From contig JABSPI010000092.1 of NCBI GenBank assembly GCA_013214365.1, positions 1 through 8,257 of the forward strand: 8,257 bases of DNA, read 5' to 3'. How positions within the stretch are numbered: the stretch's first letter is position 1; the number at the start of each line of letters is the position of its first letter. The position numbers and the translations under genes are program-made. The notes beneath the pieces are model-generated. The model was not told where the DNA came from and ran no database searches. It saw only the letters and a program-made list of their open reading frames with translations. This stretch comes from Erythrobacter sp. (lineage in GTDB: Bacteria > Pseudomonadota > Alphaproteobacteria > Sphingomonadales > Sphingomonadaceae). Below, piece after piece: positions 1 through 6,211 of this stretch.

Positions 1-1547
1 TGGGCGGGCTGCAGGCTTTGTCGGCCAATTTGCTGGCCCCGCCTGATGGACAGGTGACCGACATTGCCAGTCTCCAACGGGTGATCTCCGACTGGAGCGT
101 GGCGAATGCTGAAATCGTTGATGAAGTGAACATGATCATCGGGTTCGGCTATGACAACGCGCAATTGGCCGAAGTGCGCCACCCCACCCGCGAAGATCTG
201 GACGAGATTTCAACCGATGTGCCGATCCTGATCGTGCACCAATCGGGCCATTTGGGGGTCGCCAATTCCAAGGCGCTTGAGCTCGCTGGGATCACCGCTG
301 ACACCGAAAATCCAGCCGGCGGCGTGATCCAACGCGGCGCCAATGGCGAACCCAACGGGGTGCTCGAAGAATACGCCTTTTTCACCGTGCTGTTTCCGAT
401 GTTGAGCAGTTTGGGCGAAGAAGGTTTGCAGGCCTTTGCCCGCGAAGGCAGCAAATTGTGGGCCAGCTTTGGCTACACCACCGCGCATGAAGGGCGCGCC
501 TCGAGCGCGGTGGTCGATGCGCTCAACAAAGTTGGTGCAGCGGGCGATTTGCCGATCGATGTGGTGGCCTTTCCCGATGTTTTGGAAGGGCGCGAATTTA
601 TCGCGGAAAATTTCAGCCAGGCCTACACCAACCGCACCCGCGTGGGCGGCTGCAAGCTGACGATTGACGGATCGCCGCAAGGCTTCACCGCGCTGCGCGA
701 TAAACCCTATTATGACCCGGTCGGCGACTATCCCGAAGGGTATAAAGGCTATTCCGCGATCACCGAGGAACAGCTTCAGGACGCGGTCAATTACTGTTTT
801 GAAAACGGCCTGCAGATCATCGTCCATTCCAATGGCGAAGGCGCATCGGACATGTTGATCAAAGCCTTCGAGGAAGCGCGCGAGACATATGGCGATGTCG
901 GCAACCGTCCGGTGTTGATCCATGGCCAGTTTTTGCGCGAAGATCAGGTCGACGCGTTTGAGCGTTTGGGCGTGTTCCCCTCGCTGTTCCCGATGCACAC
1001 CTTCTATTGGGGGGATTGGCACCGCGAACATACGGTCGGGCCCGAAGCGGCAGAGAATATCTCGCCCACCGGCTGGTTGATGGAGCGCGGCATGATGTTT
1101 GGCACCCACCACGATGCACCGGTGGCCTTCCCCGACAGTATGCGGGTGCTCGATGCAACCGTGACCCGGCGCACGCGTTCGGGCTATGTGTTGGGGGCCG
1201 AGCACCGTGTCGATGTGCTCACCGCGCTCAAGGCGATGACGATCTGGCCGGCATGGCAACATTTCGAGGAAAATGAGAAGGGCTCGATCGAAGTGGGCAA
1301 ATTGGCCGACTTTGTGATCTTGTCCGATGACCCCACCGCGGTGGAGCCGGAGACGCTGGCTGATCTCGATGTGTTGGTCACGGTCAAGGAAGACAAGGTG
1401 GTGTTTGATGCCGCAGAGCGGGAGAACCAGACCGCGATGATCGATTCCACCTTTATGAGCCGGCCCGATCACGCGCACCAATTGGTCGATGTGATGTATG
1501 CCGGCATGGGCGGCGGCGAAGAGCATATGCACGCCCACAAACACTGA
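1..1547 (+). CDS. Amidohydrolase family 3 (YtcJ-like) metal-dependent hydrolase, 5'-truncated
   Basis: This is an open frame from base 3 to the TGA at 1545-1547, about 514 residues. It is cut at its N-terminus by the window edge, so the TTG at 18 is not the real start: in-frame residues GGLQA precede it. The family (amidohydrolase_3, related to YtcJ and N-substituted formamide deformylases) hydrolyses C-N bonds of amides or cyclic amides in a TIM barrel with bound metal. Counting from the TTG, visible signatures are GGCKLTIDGS (about 210-219, with the usual Lys), IIVHSNGEG (His270), LIHGQF (His302) and GTHHDAP (Asp366, likely catalytic). GSIEVGKLADFVILS (about 422-436) is the typical C-terminal small-domain strand. 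The first HxH metal motif would lie in the missing part. The C-terminus is an odd His/Met-rich tail, EEHMHAHKH. The substrate cannot be read from sequence. The gene ends at a terminator shared with a convergent unit, so it is probably not part of the amine cluster to the right. Confidence 0.9.
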   Translation, partial: GGLQALSANLLAPPDGQVTDIASLQRVISDWSVANAEIVDEVNMIIGFGYDNAQLAEVRHPTREDLDEISTDVPILIVHQSGHLGVANSKALELAGITADTENPAGGVIQRGANGEPNGVLEEYAFFTVLFPMLSSLGEEGLQAFAREGSKLWASFGYTTAHEGRASSAVVDALNKVGAAGDLPIDVVAFPDVLEGREFIAENFSQAYTNRTRVGGCKLTIDGSPQGFTALRDKPYYDPVGDYPEGYKGYSAITEEQLQDAVNYCFENGLQIIVHSNGEGASDMLIKAFEEARETYGDVGNRPVLIHGQFLREDQVDAFERLGVFPSLFPMHTFYWGDWHREHTVGPEAAENISPTGWLMERGMMFGTHHDAPVAFPDSMRVLDATVTRRTRSGYVLGAEHRVDVLTALKAMTIWPAWQHFEENEKGSIEVGKLADFVILSDDPTAVEPETLADLDVLVTVKEDKVVFDAAERENQTAMIDSTFMSRPDHAHQLVDVMYAGMGGGEEHMHAHKH

Positions 1548-1594
1548 TCGGTTACGGATCACATTTACCGGCCCAGATCAAAGGCCCGCATTAA

Positions 1595-1628
1595 AAAAGC
1601 CCGGTTGCCAAATGGCAGCCGGGCTTTT
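1595..1628. terminator. Bidirectional rho-independent terminator
   Basis: The stem GCCCGG-TTGCC pairs with GGC-AG-CCGGGC around an AAAT loop (1610-1613). It has 11 pairs including one G-T, extended by flanking A/T pairs. On the plus strand it ends in TTTTGTTTG; on the minus strand it ends in TTTTTTAA. It sits between the convergent stops of the amidohydrolase (1547) and the lipoprotein gene (1675), so it can terminate both transcripts. Confidence 0.92.
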
Positions 1629-1674
1629 GTTTGATCAGCTTTTATTTGATCACATTGGATGCAGCAGGGTCAGC

Positions 1675-2232
1675 TTACTCTTCCGCATCAGACGCCTCTG
1701 CGGGCGCTTCTGCGGGCGCTTCCGCTTCACCTTCGCGCTTGGTCCAGATCAAATGTTCCAGCGCAACCGGATCTTCGGTGGTCCGCTCCTCTTCGGCGAC
1801 CGCGCAAAACTCTTCGCGATCATGGCTCGAAATTGCGAGCTGCGCGCCCACAACCATGCCCAGCCCCATCAAAGCCTGCTTGTCGATTTGATGCTTTTCA
1901 TCATCGGTAAGCTCGCGCTCATCGCCGCTGACCGAGGAATAGAGCAATGCCATCTCTTCATCGACCCGCGCCTGATCGATGTCGAAATTCTCGCATACGA
2001 CCGCCACGCTCATCTGGTGACCAACAAATTCGATCACTTGCAAATGGCCTTCGGAAAAGGTGTCGCCCACAGCTGCGCGCATCACTTCGAGCGAACGCAA
2101 ATGCATATTGGAGAGCGAAATCGGCTGCAATTCTGCAACCCGCGGTTCGCCCGCCTGATCCTCGCAAGCCGCCAGACCCAGAGCCATCGGCGCCAAAGCG
2201 GCCCAGCCGATCCATTTCTTTGATTTCAACAT
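1675..2232 (-). CDS. Predicted lipoprotein of unknown function with acidic Ala/Glu/Pro tail
   Basis: The protein is 185 residues, read from the ATG at 2232-2230. I chose this start because GGGGAGG lies 5 nt upstream and the product then begins with a clean lipoprotein signal: Lys-rich N-terminus, hydrophobic stretch, and lipobox LAAC with Cys23. A longer frame adds 28 residues that read through the upstream gene and would bury the signal. After Cys23 the protein is hydrophilic, with a possible helical middle and no catalytic motif that I recognise. It contains two further cysteines, in VVCENFD and EEFCAVA, which might form a disulfide in the periplasm. The C-terminus is acidic, with an APAEAPAEAS repeat. 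The ATG overlaps the stop of the upstream zipper gene (TAATG), so the two are almost certainly co-translated and may act together at the envelope. Lipidation is well supported; function is unknown. Confidence 0.8.
   Translation of the reverse strand: MLKSKKWIGWAALAPMALGLAACEDQAGEPRVAELQPISLSNMHLRSLEVMRAAVGDTFSEGHLQVIEFVGHQMSVAVVCENFDIDQARVDEEMALLYSSVSGDERELTDDEKHQIDKQALMGLGMVVGAQLAISSHDREEFCAVAEEERTTEDPVALEHLIWTKREGEAEAPAEAPAEASDAEE
1697..1720 (-). repeat. 12-bp tandem repeat coding the APAE tail of the lipoprotein
   Basis: Two exact copies of TCTGCGGGCGCT (plus-strand reading) lie in tandem, followed by a degenerate third. They encode the Ala-Pro-Ala-Glu units near the lipoprotein's C-terminus. 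Because the unit is a multiple of three, copy changes would alter tail length without shifting the frame. Confidence 0.7.
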
Positions 2233-2642
2233 TAACGCCTCCCCGAGCTGCTGCGGCCGTAATAGCCAAATTCGCGCCGCGTCCATTTTTCCGAATACCG
2301 CCCCTTGGTGTAGCAAACCCGGCGTGCGCGGTAACAGATCGTGTGCTTGGTCCCGCGCGGACGGAAAGTGCCGCCATAATTCGGGTGATGGTTGTGATAA
2401 TACCCATCATCATAGCGCCAATCGTCATCGTCATCGTCATGACCGCTGGCGATAGCGCCCGCGATCACACCGCCAATAATCGCCCCGGCGATAAAGCCGG
2501 CCCCGTTATTGTCGTGATCATTGTGGCGCGATGACGACGAGCTGCGCTGCTCATCGCGGTCCTGCTGCGCTGCGACGGGTGTCACAGCCATAGGCGCAAG
2601 CGCAAACAGCGCGCCGGCACATAGGAAATTTTTGATTTTCAT
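2232..2642 (-). CDS. Small exported glycine-zipper protein, unknown function
   Basis: The protein is 136 residues. The ATG at 2642-2640 is preceded by AGGAGG with a 9-nt spacer, which fixes the start against a longer frame opening at 2756. Residues 1-25 form a Sec signal peptide with cleavage likely near VAA-QQ. Then come a Ser/His/Asp-rich linker (30-47) and a glycine-zipper-like hydrophobic segment, GAGFIAGAIIGGVIAGAIAS (47-66), of the type seen in small outer-membrane or envelope proteins. Next is an Asp/Tyr/His-rich stretch (68-86) with six consecutive Asp, and a basic C-terminus with two cysteines (Cys103 and Cys110, ICYRARRVCY) that could pair. The whole suggests a periplasmic or membrane-associated protein, and the Asp/His run might bind cations. 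I do not recognise a named family beyond the zipper. It is the first gene of a two-gene unit with the lipoprotein; their stop and start overlap by one base. Confidence 0.8.
   Translation of the reverse strand: MKIKNFLCAGALFALAPMAVTPVAAQQDRDEQRSSSSSRHNDHDNNGAGFIAGAIIGGVIAGAIASGHDDDDDDWRYDDGYYHNHHPNYGGTFRPRGTKHTICYRARRVCYTKGRYSEKWTRREFGYYGRSSSGRR
2417..2440 (-). repeat. Hexanucleotide microsatellite coding the Asp run
   Basis: ATCGTC is repeated three times plus a partial unit (2421-2440 on the plus strand), within the zipper gene. On the coding strand it gives alternating GAT/GAC codons for the run of Asp residues. Expansion or contraction would stay in frame. Confidence 0.6.
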
Positions 2643-2648
2643 ATTCAA

Positions 2649-2657
2649 CTCCCTCCT
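2649..2657 (-). promoter_or_regulatory. Strong ribosome binding site of the zipper gene
   Basis: The coding strand reads AGGAGGGAG, with AGGAGG 9 nt before the ATG at 2642. It is a near-perfect Shine-Dalgarno sequence and decides the start in favour of the signal-peptide Met. Confidence 0.85.
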
Positions 2658-2677
2658 GAATTGAGAGGCATACCATG

Positions 2678-2741
2678 ATGCCGCGCAAAACAACAAATAG
2701 TTCCGTTTGCTCAGGTTTTTATCCGCCCAATTGCGCGGCAT
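2678..2741. promoter_or_regulatory. 11-bp inverted repeat in the upstream region of the zipper-lipoprotein unit
   Basis: ATGCCGCGCAA (2678-2688) and TTGCGCGGCAT (2731-2741) are exact reverse complements separated by 42 nt. They lie 36-99 nt upstream of the zipper start, where its promoter should be; I cannot assign a convincing -35/-10 pair. They could be paired operator half-sites for a looping regulator, or a long stem in the leader RNA. No gene occupies 2643-2808. Confidence 0.45.
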
Positions 2742-2742
2742 T

Positions 2743-2763
2743 CGATCGGGCCGCACCCGATCG
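2743..2763. repeat. 8-bp hairpin between the amidotransferase and zipper genes
   Basis: CGATCGGG (2743-2750) and CCCGATCG (2756-2763) pair perfectly around a 5-nt loop. The site lies 46 nt downstream of the amidotransferase stop in transcription order. No T-run follows on either strand, so it is not a canonical intrinsic terminator. It may be a processing or transcript-end stem, or an operator. Confidence 0.45.
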
Positions 2764-2808
2764 CACCCACATCCAAGAAAGCGAATATTAGGCCGGGAAA
2801 GAGCCGCG

Positions 2809-3567
2809 CTAAACTGTCAAAACAAAGGTGCGCAACATGTCCACAATCGGCGCCGGCTCCACCGCCACTGTCAGGCTCTCCATGGCTGCATCAGCCAGCG
2901 CATCCTCCACCACCGCGCCGCGGCGCGCTTCGATCAATTCGGCCATATAGGCGCGGGTGAATTCAGGATGCGGTTGCAGGCTGATCGCGGTGTTGCCGTA
3001 GCGCAGGCCCGCAATCGCGCAATCGGGCATGGTGGCGATCACTTGCGCGCCGGCGGGCACGCTCATCACCTGATCCTGGTGCCAAGCATACAGCGTGCGC
3101 GTGTCAATTTCCCCATCAAGGCCCGTCACCTGATAGTCTTGCGCGCCCACGATAAAGCCATGATCGCCCTTCGCCACAACCGCGCCCATCGCCTGTGCGA
3201 TCAATTGGTGGCCAAAACAAATGCCGATCAGCTTGATCCCCTTGGCAAAGGCATCGCGGACAATCTGTTGGGTCCGGGGGATCCAATCATGGTCTTCATA
3301 AACGCCGAATTTGGACCCGGTGATCACGATCAGATCATATTCATCAATCGCGGCCGGATAGTGCCCGTCGAGCACCGCAAACGTATCCGCCTGATCCGGA
3401 TTGCGGCCCAATAACGCCTTGCACATATCGTCATAATCGCCGTGGCGTGCGCGCGCCTCGTCGATCGATCGCCCGGTTTGCAAAACCGCAATCCGCAGCG
3501 CGTCAAACCGCGCCGCCAGATCGGATTGCCCGGCTTTCTCCAGATCAGGTGAAACCGCCCCGTTCAT
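2809..3567 (-). CDS. Class I glutamine amidotransferase-fold hydrolase, putative gamma-glutamyl hydrolase
   Basis: The protein is 252 residues, ATG at 3567-3565 with a GGGGG-type ribosome site upstream, stop TAG at 2811-2809. The triad of the class I glutaminase fold is visible: nucleophile Cys117 in GICFGHQ (115-121), and His200 and Glu202 in LQPHPEF (197-203). VITGSKFGVY (81-90) supplies the oxyanion region. No synthetase domain is attached, so it is a stand-alone enzyme like the GMP-synthase-type subfamily that includes plant gamma-glutamyl peptidases. Its start is 6 nt after the dehydrogenase stop, so both come from one transcript. In the E. coli Puu pathway the comparable step, hydrolysis of gamma-glutamyl-GABA, is done by PuuD, which carries ICRGLQ rather than ICFGHQ. 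I infer an analogous gamma-glutamyl hydrolase role from context. Ammonia delivery to an unseen partner is the alternative. The fold is secure; the substrate is not. Confidence 0.85.
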   Translation of the reverse strand: MNGAVSPDLEKAGQSDLAARFDALRIAVLQTGRSIDEARARHGDYDDMCKALLGRNPDQADTFAVLDGHYPAAIDEYDLIVITGSKFGVYEDHDWIPRTQQIVRDAFAKGIKLIGICFGHQLIAQAMGAVVAKGDHGFIVGAQDYQVTGLDGEIDTRTLYAWHQDQVMSVPAGAQVIATMPDCAIAGLRYGNTAISLQPHPEFTRAYMAELIEARRGAVVEDALADAAMESLTVAVEPAPIVDMLRTFVLTV

Positions 3568-3573
3568 AACAGA

Positions 3574-5070
3574 TCAGCCCCCTTTGAGCTTGAGCCAGAT
3601 GGTCTTGAGCTCGGTGTATTTATCCAATGCATGAAGCGAGCGGTCGCGGCCAAATCCGGATTGTTTGAACCCGCCAAACGGGGTGGTGATATCGCTGCCA
3701 TCCCAGCAATTGATCCAGACATTGCCCGCGCGCAAACGCCGCCCGGCAATATGAGCGTTGTTGACATTGCTGGTCCAGATCCCGGCCGCCAACCCATAGA
3801 TTGAATCGTTCGCAATCGTGAGCGCCTCGTCGAGGTCATCAAACGCAATCGCGGAAATGACCGGGCCAAAGATTTCTTCCTGCGCGATGGTCATGTCATT
3901 GGTGACATTGTCGAACAATGTCGGCTCGACATAAAAGCCCCCCGATGCGGTCCGCGCCTGCGCGCCCCCGACAATCAAATCGGCGCCTTGCGCTTTGCCC
4001 TTTTCGACATAGCCAAGCACGGTCTGCATCTGACCTTGATCCACCAAGGATCCAAATTCGGTGTCGGGGTCGAGCGGATCGCCCGGCTCCAGCTCGCGCG
4101 CGATTGTCGCCACTTTGTCGAGGAATTGATCCTTGATCGCGCGGTGCACCAACAATCGCGTGCCCGCAGTGCACACCTGCCCCTGATCGTAAAACACCCC
4201 CCACGCCGCCGCGCTTGCCGCGGCATCAAGATCGTCGCAATCATCCATAATGATTTGCGGGCTCTTGCCCCCGCATTCCAGACCCACACGTTTGAGATTG
4301 GATTGCGCGGCATAGCCCATGATCAGCTTGCCGACCTGGGTCGATCCGGTGAAGGCGACCGCATCCACATCCATATGCAACGCCAAAGGCTTGCCCGCGC
4401 CCGGCCCATCACCGGGCAGGACATTGAACACCCCTTCGGGAAATCCCGCCTCGGCCGCAAGCTCGGCCACGCGCAGCAAAGACAAGCTGGTCTGTTCGGC
4501 CGGTTTCATAATGATGCTGTTGCCCGTGGCGAGCGCCGGCGCAAACTTCCAGGCCGCCATCAAAAGCGGGAAATTCCACGGCGTCACCGCCCCCACAACC
4601 CCCAAGGGTTCGCGCACAATCATCGACAAAGCATCGCTTGGCGAGGGGCCGATCTCGTCATTGATCTTGTTGATCGCCTCGGCGTAATAACGCACCGTCT
4701 GCACCGTCAAAGGCAAGTCGGCTGAGCGGGTATTGCTGATCGGTTTGCCCAGATCTATCGTCTCAAGCAGCGCCAATTCCTCGGCATTTGCCTCGATCAA
4801 TTCGGCGAAGCGGAACATGGTGCGCTGCTTCTCGCTTGGGCTGGCATTGCGCCACAAACCCTTGTCAAAAGCCTGCCGCGCGGCGCGCACAGCCAGATCG
4901 ACATCGCGTTCATCACACGACGCCACATGCGCCAGATGGGTCCCGTCAATCGGCGAGATACTGGCCATGGTCTGACCCGTCAGCGCATCCTGAAACCGGC
5001 CATCGATAAAGGCTTGGGTGCGCGGCGAGGTGGATTTCAAAGCGGCATCGACAGAAGCAAAAGCGGTCAT
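3574..5070 (-). CDS. puuC: PuuC-like NAD(P)+-dependent aldehyde dehydrogenase
   Basis: The protein is 498 residues from the ATG at 5070-5068. It matches the length of PuuC and keeps its C-terminal signature, with FGGFKQSGFGRDRSLHAL followed by KYTELKTIW. It would oxidise an aminoaldehyde (4-aminobutanal or its gamma-glutamyl form) to the acid in the cytoplasm. Visible motifs, numbered from this start: TPWNF (Asn166), the cofactor loop AFTGSTQVG, GLECGGKSP (general base Glu265), QGQVCTAG (nucleophile Cys300) and QEEIFGPV (Glu399, cofactor ribose contact). All catalytic residues are intact. Three starts are possible: TTG at 5097, ATG at 5079 and ATG at 5070. I prefer 5070 because GGGGA sits 9 nt before it but directly abuts the 5079 ATG. 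The amidotransferase gene follows in the same operon. Substrate preference within the betaine/amino-aldehyde dehydrogenase superfamily is inferred from the neighbours. Confidence 0.93.
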   Translation of the reverse strand: MTAFASVDAALKSTSPRTQAFIDGRFQDALTGQTMASISPIDGTHLAHVASCDERDVDLAVRAARQAFDKGLWRNASPSEKQRTMFRFAELIEANAEELALLETIDLGKPISNTRSADLPLTVQTVRYYAEAINKINDEIGPSPSDALSMIVREPLGVVGAVTPWNFPLLMAAWKFAPALATGNSIIMKPAEQTSLSLLRVAELAAEAGFPEGVFNVLPGDGPGAGKPLALHMDVDAVAFTGSTQVGKLIMGYAAQSNLKRVGLECGGKSPQIIMDDCDDLDAAASAAAWGVFYDQGQVCTAGTRLLVHRAIKDQFLDKVATIARELEPGDPLDPDTEFGSLVDQGQMQTVLGYVEKGKAQGADLIVGGAQARTASGGFYVEPTLFDNVTNDMTIAQEEIFGPVISAIAFDDLDEALTIANDSIYGLAAGIWTSNVNNAHIAGRRLRAGNVWINCWDGSDITTPFGGFKQSGFGRDRSLHALDKYTELKTIWLKLKGG

Positions 5071-5079
5071 GTTTTTCAT

Positions 5080-5084
5080 TCCCC
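5080..5084 (-). promoter_or_regulatory. Ribosome binding site that decides the dehydrogenase start
   Basis: The coding strand reads GGGGA and then ATGAAAAACATG. The first ATG touches GGGGA and is too close for initiation. The second ATG (5070) has a 9-nt spacer. Confidence 0.6.
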
Positions 5085-5163
5085 AAACCGTGTCCAAGAC
5101 CCGCTTTAAAAAACCGGGTCAGTATGGGCCAAGTAATCGAGAAATTCACAGTTTCAAACAAAA

Positions 5164-5182
5164 TCCGAAAATTCGTGATCAC
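5164..5182 (-). promoter_or_regulatory. Candidate GntR-regulator operator, copy A (upstream of dehydrogenase)
   Basis: On the dehydrogenase coding strand the site reads GTGATCACGAATTTTCGGA. It consists of an 8-bp perfect palindrome (5175-5182) and an AT-rich extension, about 105 nt before the ATG. The same element, with one base deleted and two substitutions in the extension, lies upstream of the aminotransferase in the same orientation toward its gene. The palindrome has the GT...AC layout common in GntR/FadR-type operators. Binding by the adjacent regulator is inferred. Confidence 0.55.
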
Positions 5183-5186
5183 TTTT

Positions 5187-5215
5187 CTGAGCTATTTTTG
5201 CAACCATAGGCTCAG
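5187..5215. repeat. Imperfect inverted repeat next to operator copy A
   Basis: CTGAGC-TAT (5187-5195) pairs with ATA-G-GCTCAG (5206-5215), giving nine pairs with one bulged G. It begins 4 nt from the palindrome of copy A. No T-run follows on either strand, so it does not look like the regulator's terminator. It may be a second protein site. Otherwise the 267-nt gap (5071-5337) holds no gene that I can support. Confidence 0.35.
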
Positions 5216-5337
5216 CGCTGCTCACACAGGTCGGGTGCAGCAAAGCGCGCGATGCGGGACCATTTGCGAAGTTGTGGAATATTTTCAGTGCCAAGCGGAC
5301 GAACACAGCGCGCCCGGGCAATGCCGCTCAGATTGCG

Positions 5338-6060
5338 TCAATCGACCGCATTGTCATCAAGTTCGATTGTCTGCATGCCGTGCACAATGTCGGCCTTGAC
5401 CGCAGCCTGCAGTTTGGCGCTGTCGCCCTCAACCACCGCCTCGATGATTTCCTTGTGCTGATCATCCTCGAGGCAGGACGTACCCAGCCGGCCAATAACC
5501 ACCCGCATAAACGGGCCAAATTGGAGCCACAGGCTCTCCACCAGGTTGAGCAAAACATTGGCATTGGCCGCCCGGTAAAGAGCGAAGTGGAATTCGCTAT
5601 TGAGCTGAGAATAGGCCATCACATCGCCCCGGCGAATGGCAAGATCAAGATTTTTATCTATTTTTTCCAGAGACTTGACCAAGCGCCCCTTCTCACGAGG
5701 CAGGGCCTCAACCCGCTCCAGCGCAAAACCGGAAAGCACCGGTTCGAGCGCCACTCGCGCCTCTTTGATCTCGCGCAATTTGGCCTCGGTCATCTGCGAG
5801 ACAGTCACCCGGCGGGTGTCGGTAAAGTCGAGCGCCCCCACCGCCGCCAGCCGCCGAATGGCTTCGCGCGCTGGCATAGTGCTGACTTCGAATTCCGCCG
5901 CCAAACGCCGGACCGACAGAGCCCGCCCCGGTGCCAGCTGGCCAGCAATCAACGCCTCGCGCAGGGTCGAATACACCTGCTCGTGCATCGCCTTGTCAGC
6001 ACCACCGCCTTTCACGGGCGCTGCGCTGTTCTCGGGCGTGGATTTCACTCGACTCGACAT
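5338..6060 (-). CDS. GntR-family transcriptional regulator with FCD ligand domain
   Basis: The protein is 240 residues. The ATG at 6060-6058 is preceded by AAGG with a 7-nt spacer; the stop TGA is at 5340-5338. An unstructured N-terminal tail (1-25) leads into a winged helix-turn-helix (about 26-90), with the GntR hallmark ALSVRRLAAEFEVS then PAREAIRRL as the recognition region. An all-helical FCD effector domain follows (about 95-230). Likely FCD metal/ligand residues are visible: Asn154 and His158 in LNSEFHFAL, His202 in QHKEI, and His227 in DIVHG. FadR-subfamily members of this kind usually repress nearby catabolic genes until a small carboxylate or amine-derived effector binds. It lies between the dehydrogenase operon and the divergent aminotransferase operon, each with a copy of a shared palindromic element. 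I infer that it controls both and perhaps itself. The effector is unknown; a polyamine-pathway intermediate is a reasonable guess. Confidence 0.93.
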   Translation of the reverse strand: MSSRVKSTPENSAAPVKGGGADKAMHEQVYSTLREALIAGQLAPGRALSVRRLAAEFEVSTMPAREAIRRLAAVGALDFTDTRRVTVSQMTEAKLREIKEARVALEPVLSGFALERVEALPREKGRLVKSLEKIDKNLDLAIRRGDVMAYSQLNSEFHFALYRAANANVLLNLVESLWLQFGPFMRVVIGRLGTSCLEDDQHKEIIEAVVEGDSAKLQAAVKADIVHGMQTIELDDNAVD

Positions 6061-6113
6061 AGGTGCCTTCTAACTGACCTTAGGGCTTGTGGGGAATTAG
6101 GCTGAACCCTGAT

Positions 6114-6127
6114 ATGACATTTGTCAT
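6114..6127. promoter_or_regulatory. Inverted repeat ATGACA-TT-TGTCAT upstream of the regulator
   Basis: A perfect 6-bp inverted repeat with a 2-nt centre lies 54-67 nt upstream of the regulator's ATG, within its likely promoter. It could be an autoregulatory operator or the site of another factor. It differs from the GTGATCAC element, so one protein need not bind both. Confidence 0.45.
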
Positions 6128-6211
6128 CTTAAAACAGGCTCCCACTCTTGTTAGGCGCGATATCAAAACCTCATCATGCCTATTGCGCTTGATCTCGGTT
6201 TCTTTTAACTT

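Noticed and set aside
210..1562. 450-codon open frame on the minus strand across the amidohydrolase gene
   Set aside because: It lies entirely antisense to a gene with clear family motifs. Its Arg/His/Ala-rich translation has no recognisable domain, and long antisense frames are common in GC-rich coding DNA.
1498..2223. 241-codon plus-strand open frame
   Set aside because: It crosses a strong terminator and runs antisense to the lipoprotein gene, which has its own ribosome site, signal peptide and lipobox. Its translation shows no domain.
2232..2316. Extended start of the lipoprotein gene, 28 codons upstream
   Set aside because: It would overlap the zipper gene extensively and place a non-signal sequence before a clear lipoprotein signal peptide with its own GGGGAGG site.
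2743..2763. Hairpin considered as the terminator of the dehydrogenase-amidotransferase operon
   Set aside because: The stem is good but no T-run follows on the minus strand. I kept it as a hairpin only.
3320..3327. Third GTGATCAC copy, inside the amidotransferase gene
   Set aside because: The AT-rich extension shared by copies A and B is missing, and the site is in coding sequence where GATC-containing codons are frequent, so it is probably chance.
2707..3414. 235-codon plus-strand open frame
   Set aside because: It is antisense to the amidotransferase gene, whose catalytic triad motifs are intact. The translation is rich in His/Arg/Ile as expected of a shadow frame.
3988..4725. 245-codon plus-strand open frame
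   Set aside because: It is a shadow of the aldehyde dehydrogenase, whose catalytic Cys and Glu motifs are on the other strand.
5071..5097. TTG (5097) or first ATG (5079) as the dehydrogenase start
   Set aside because: No good ribosome site precedes the TTG, and GGGGA directly abuts the first ATG. The second ATG has correct spacing and gives a length typical of PuuC.
5272..6105. 277-codon plus-strand open frame over the regulator
   Set aside because: It is antisense to a complete GntR/FCD gene with a good ribosome site. No domain is visible in the translation.
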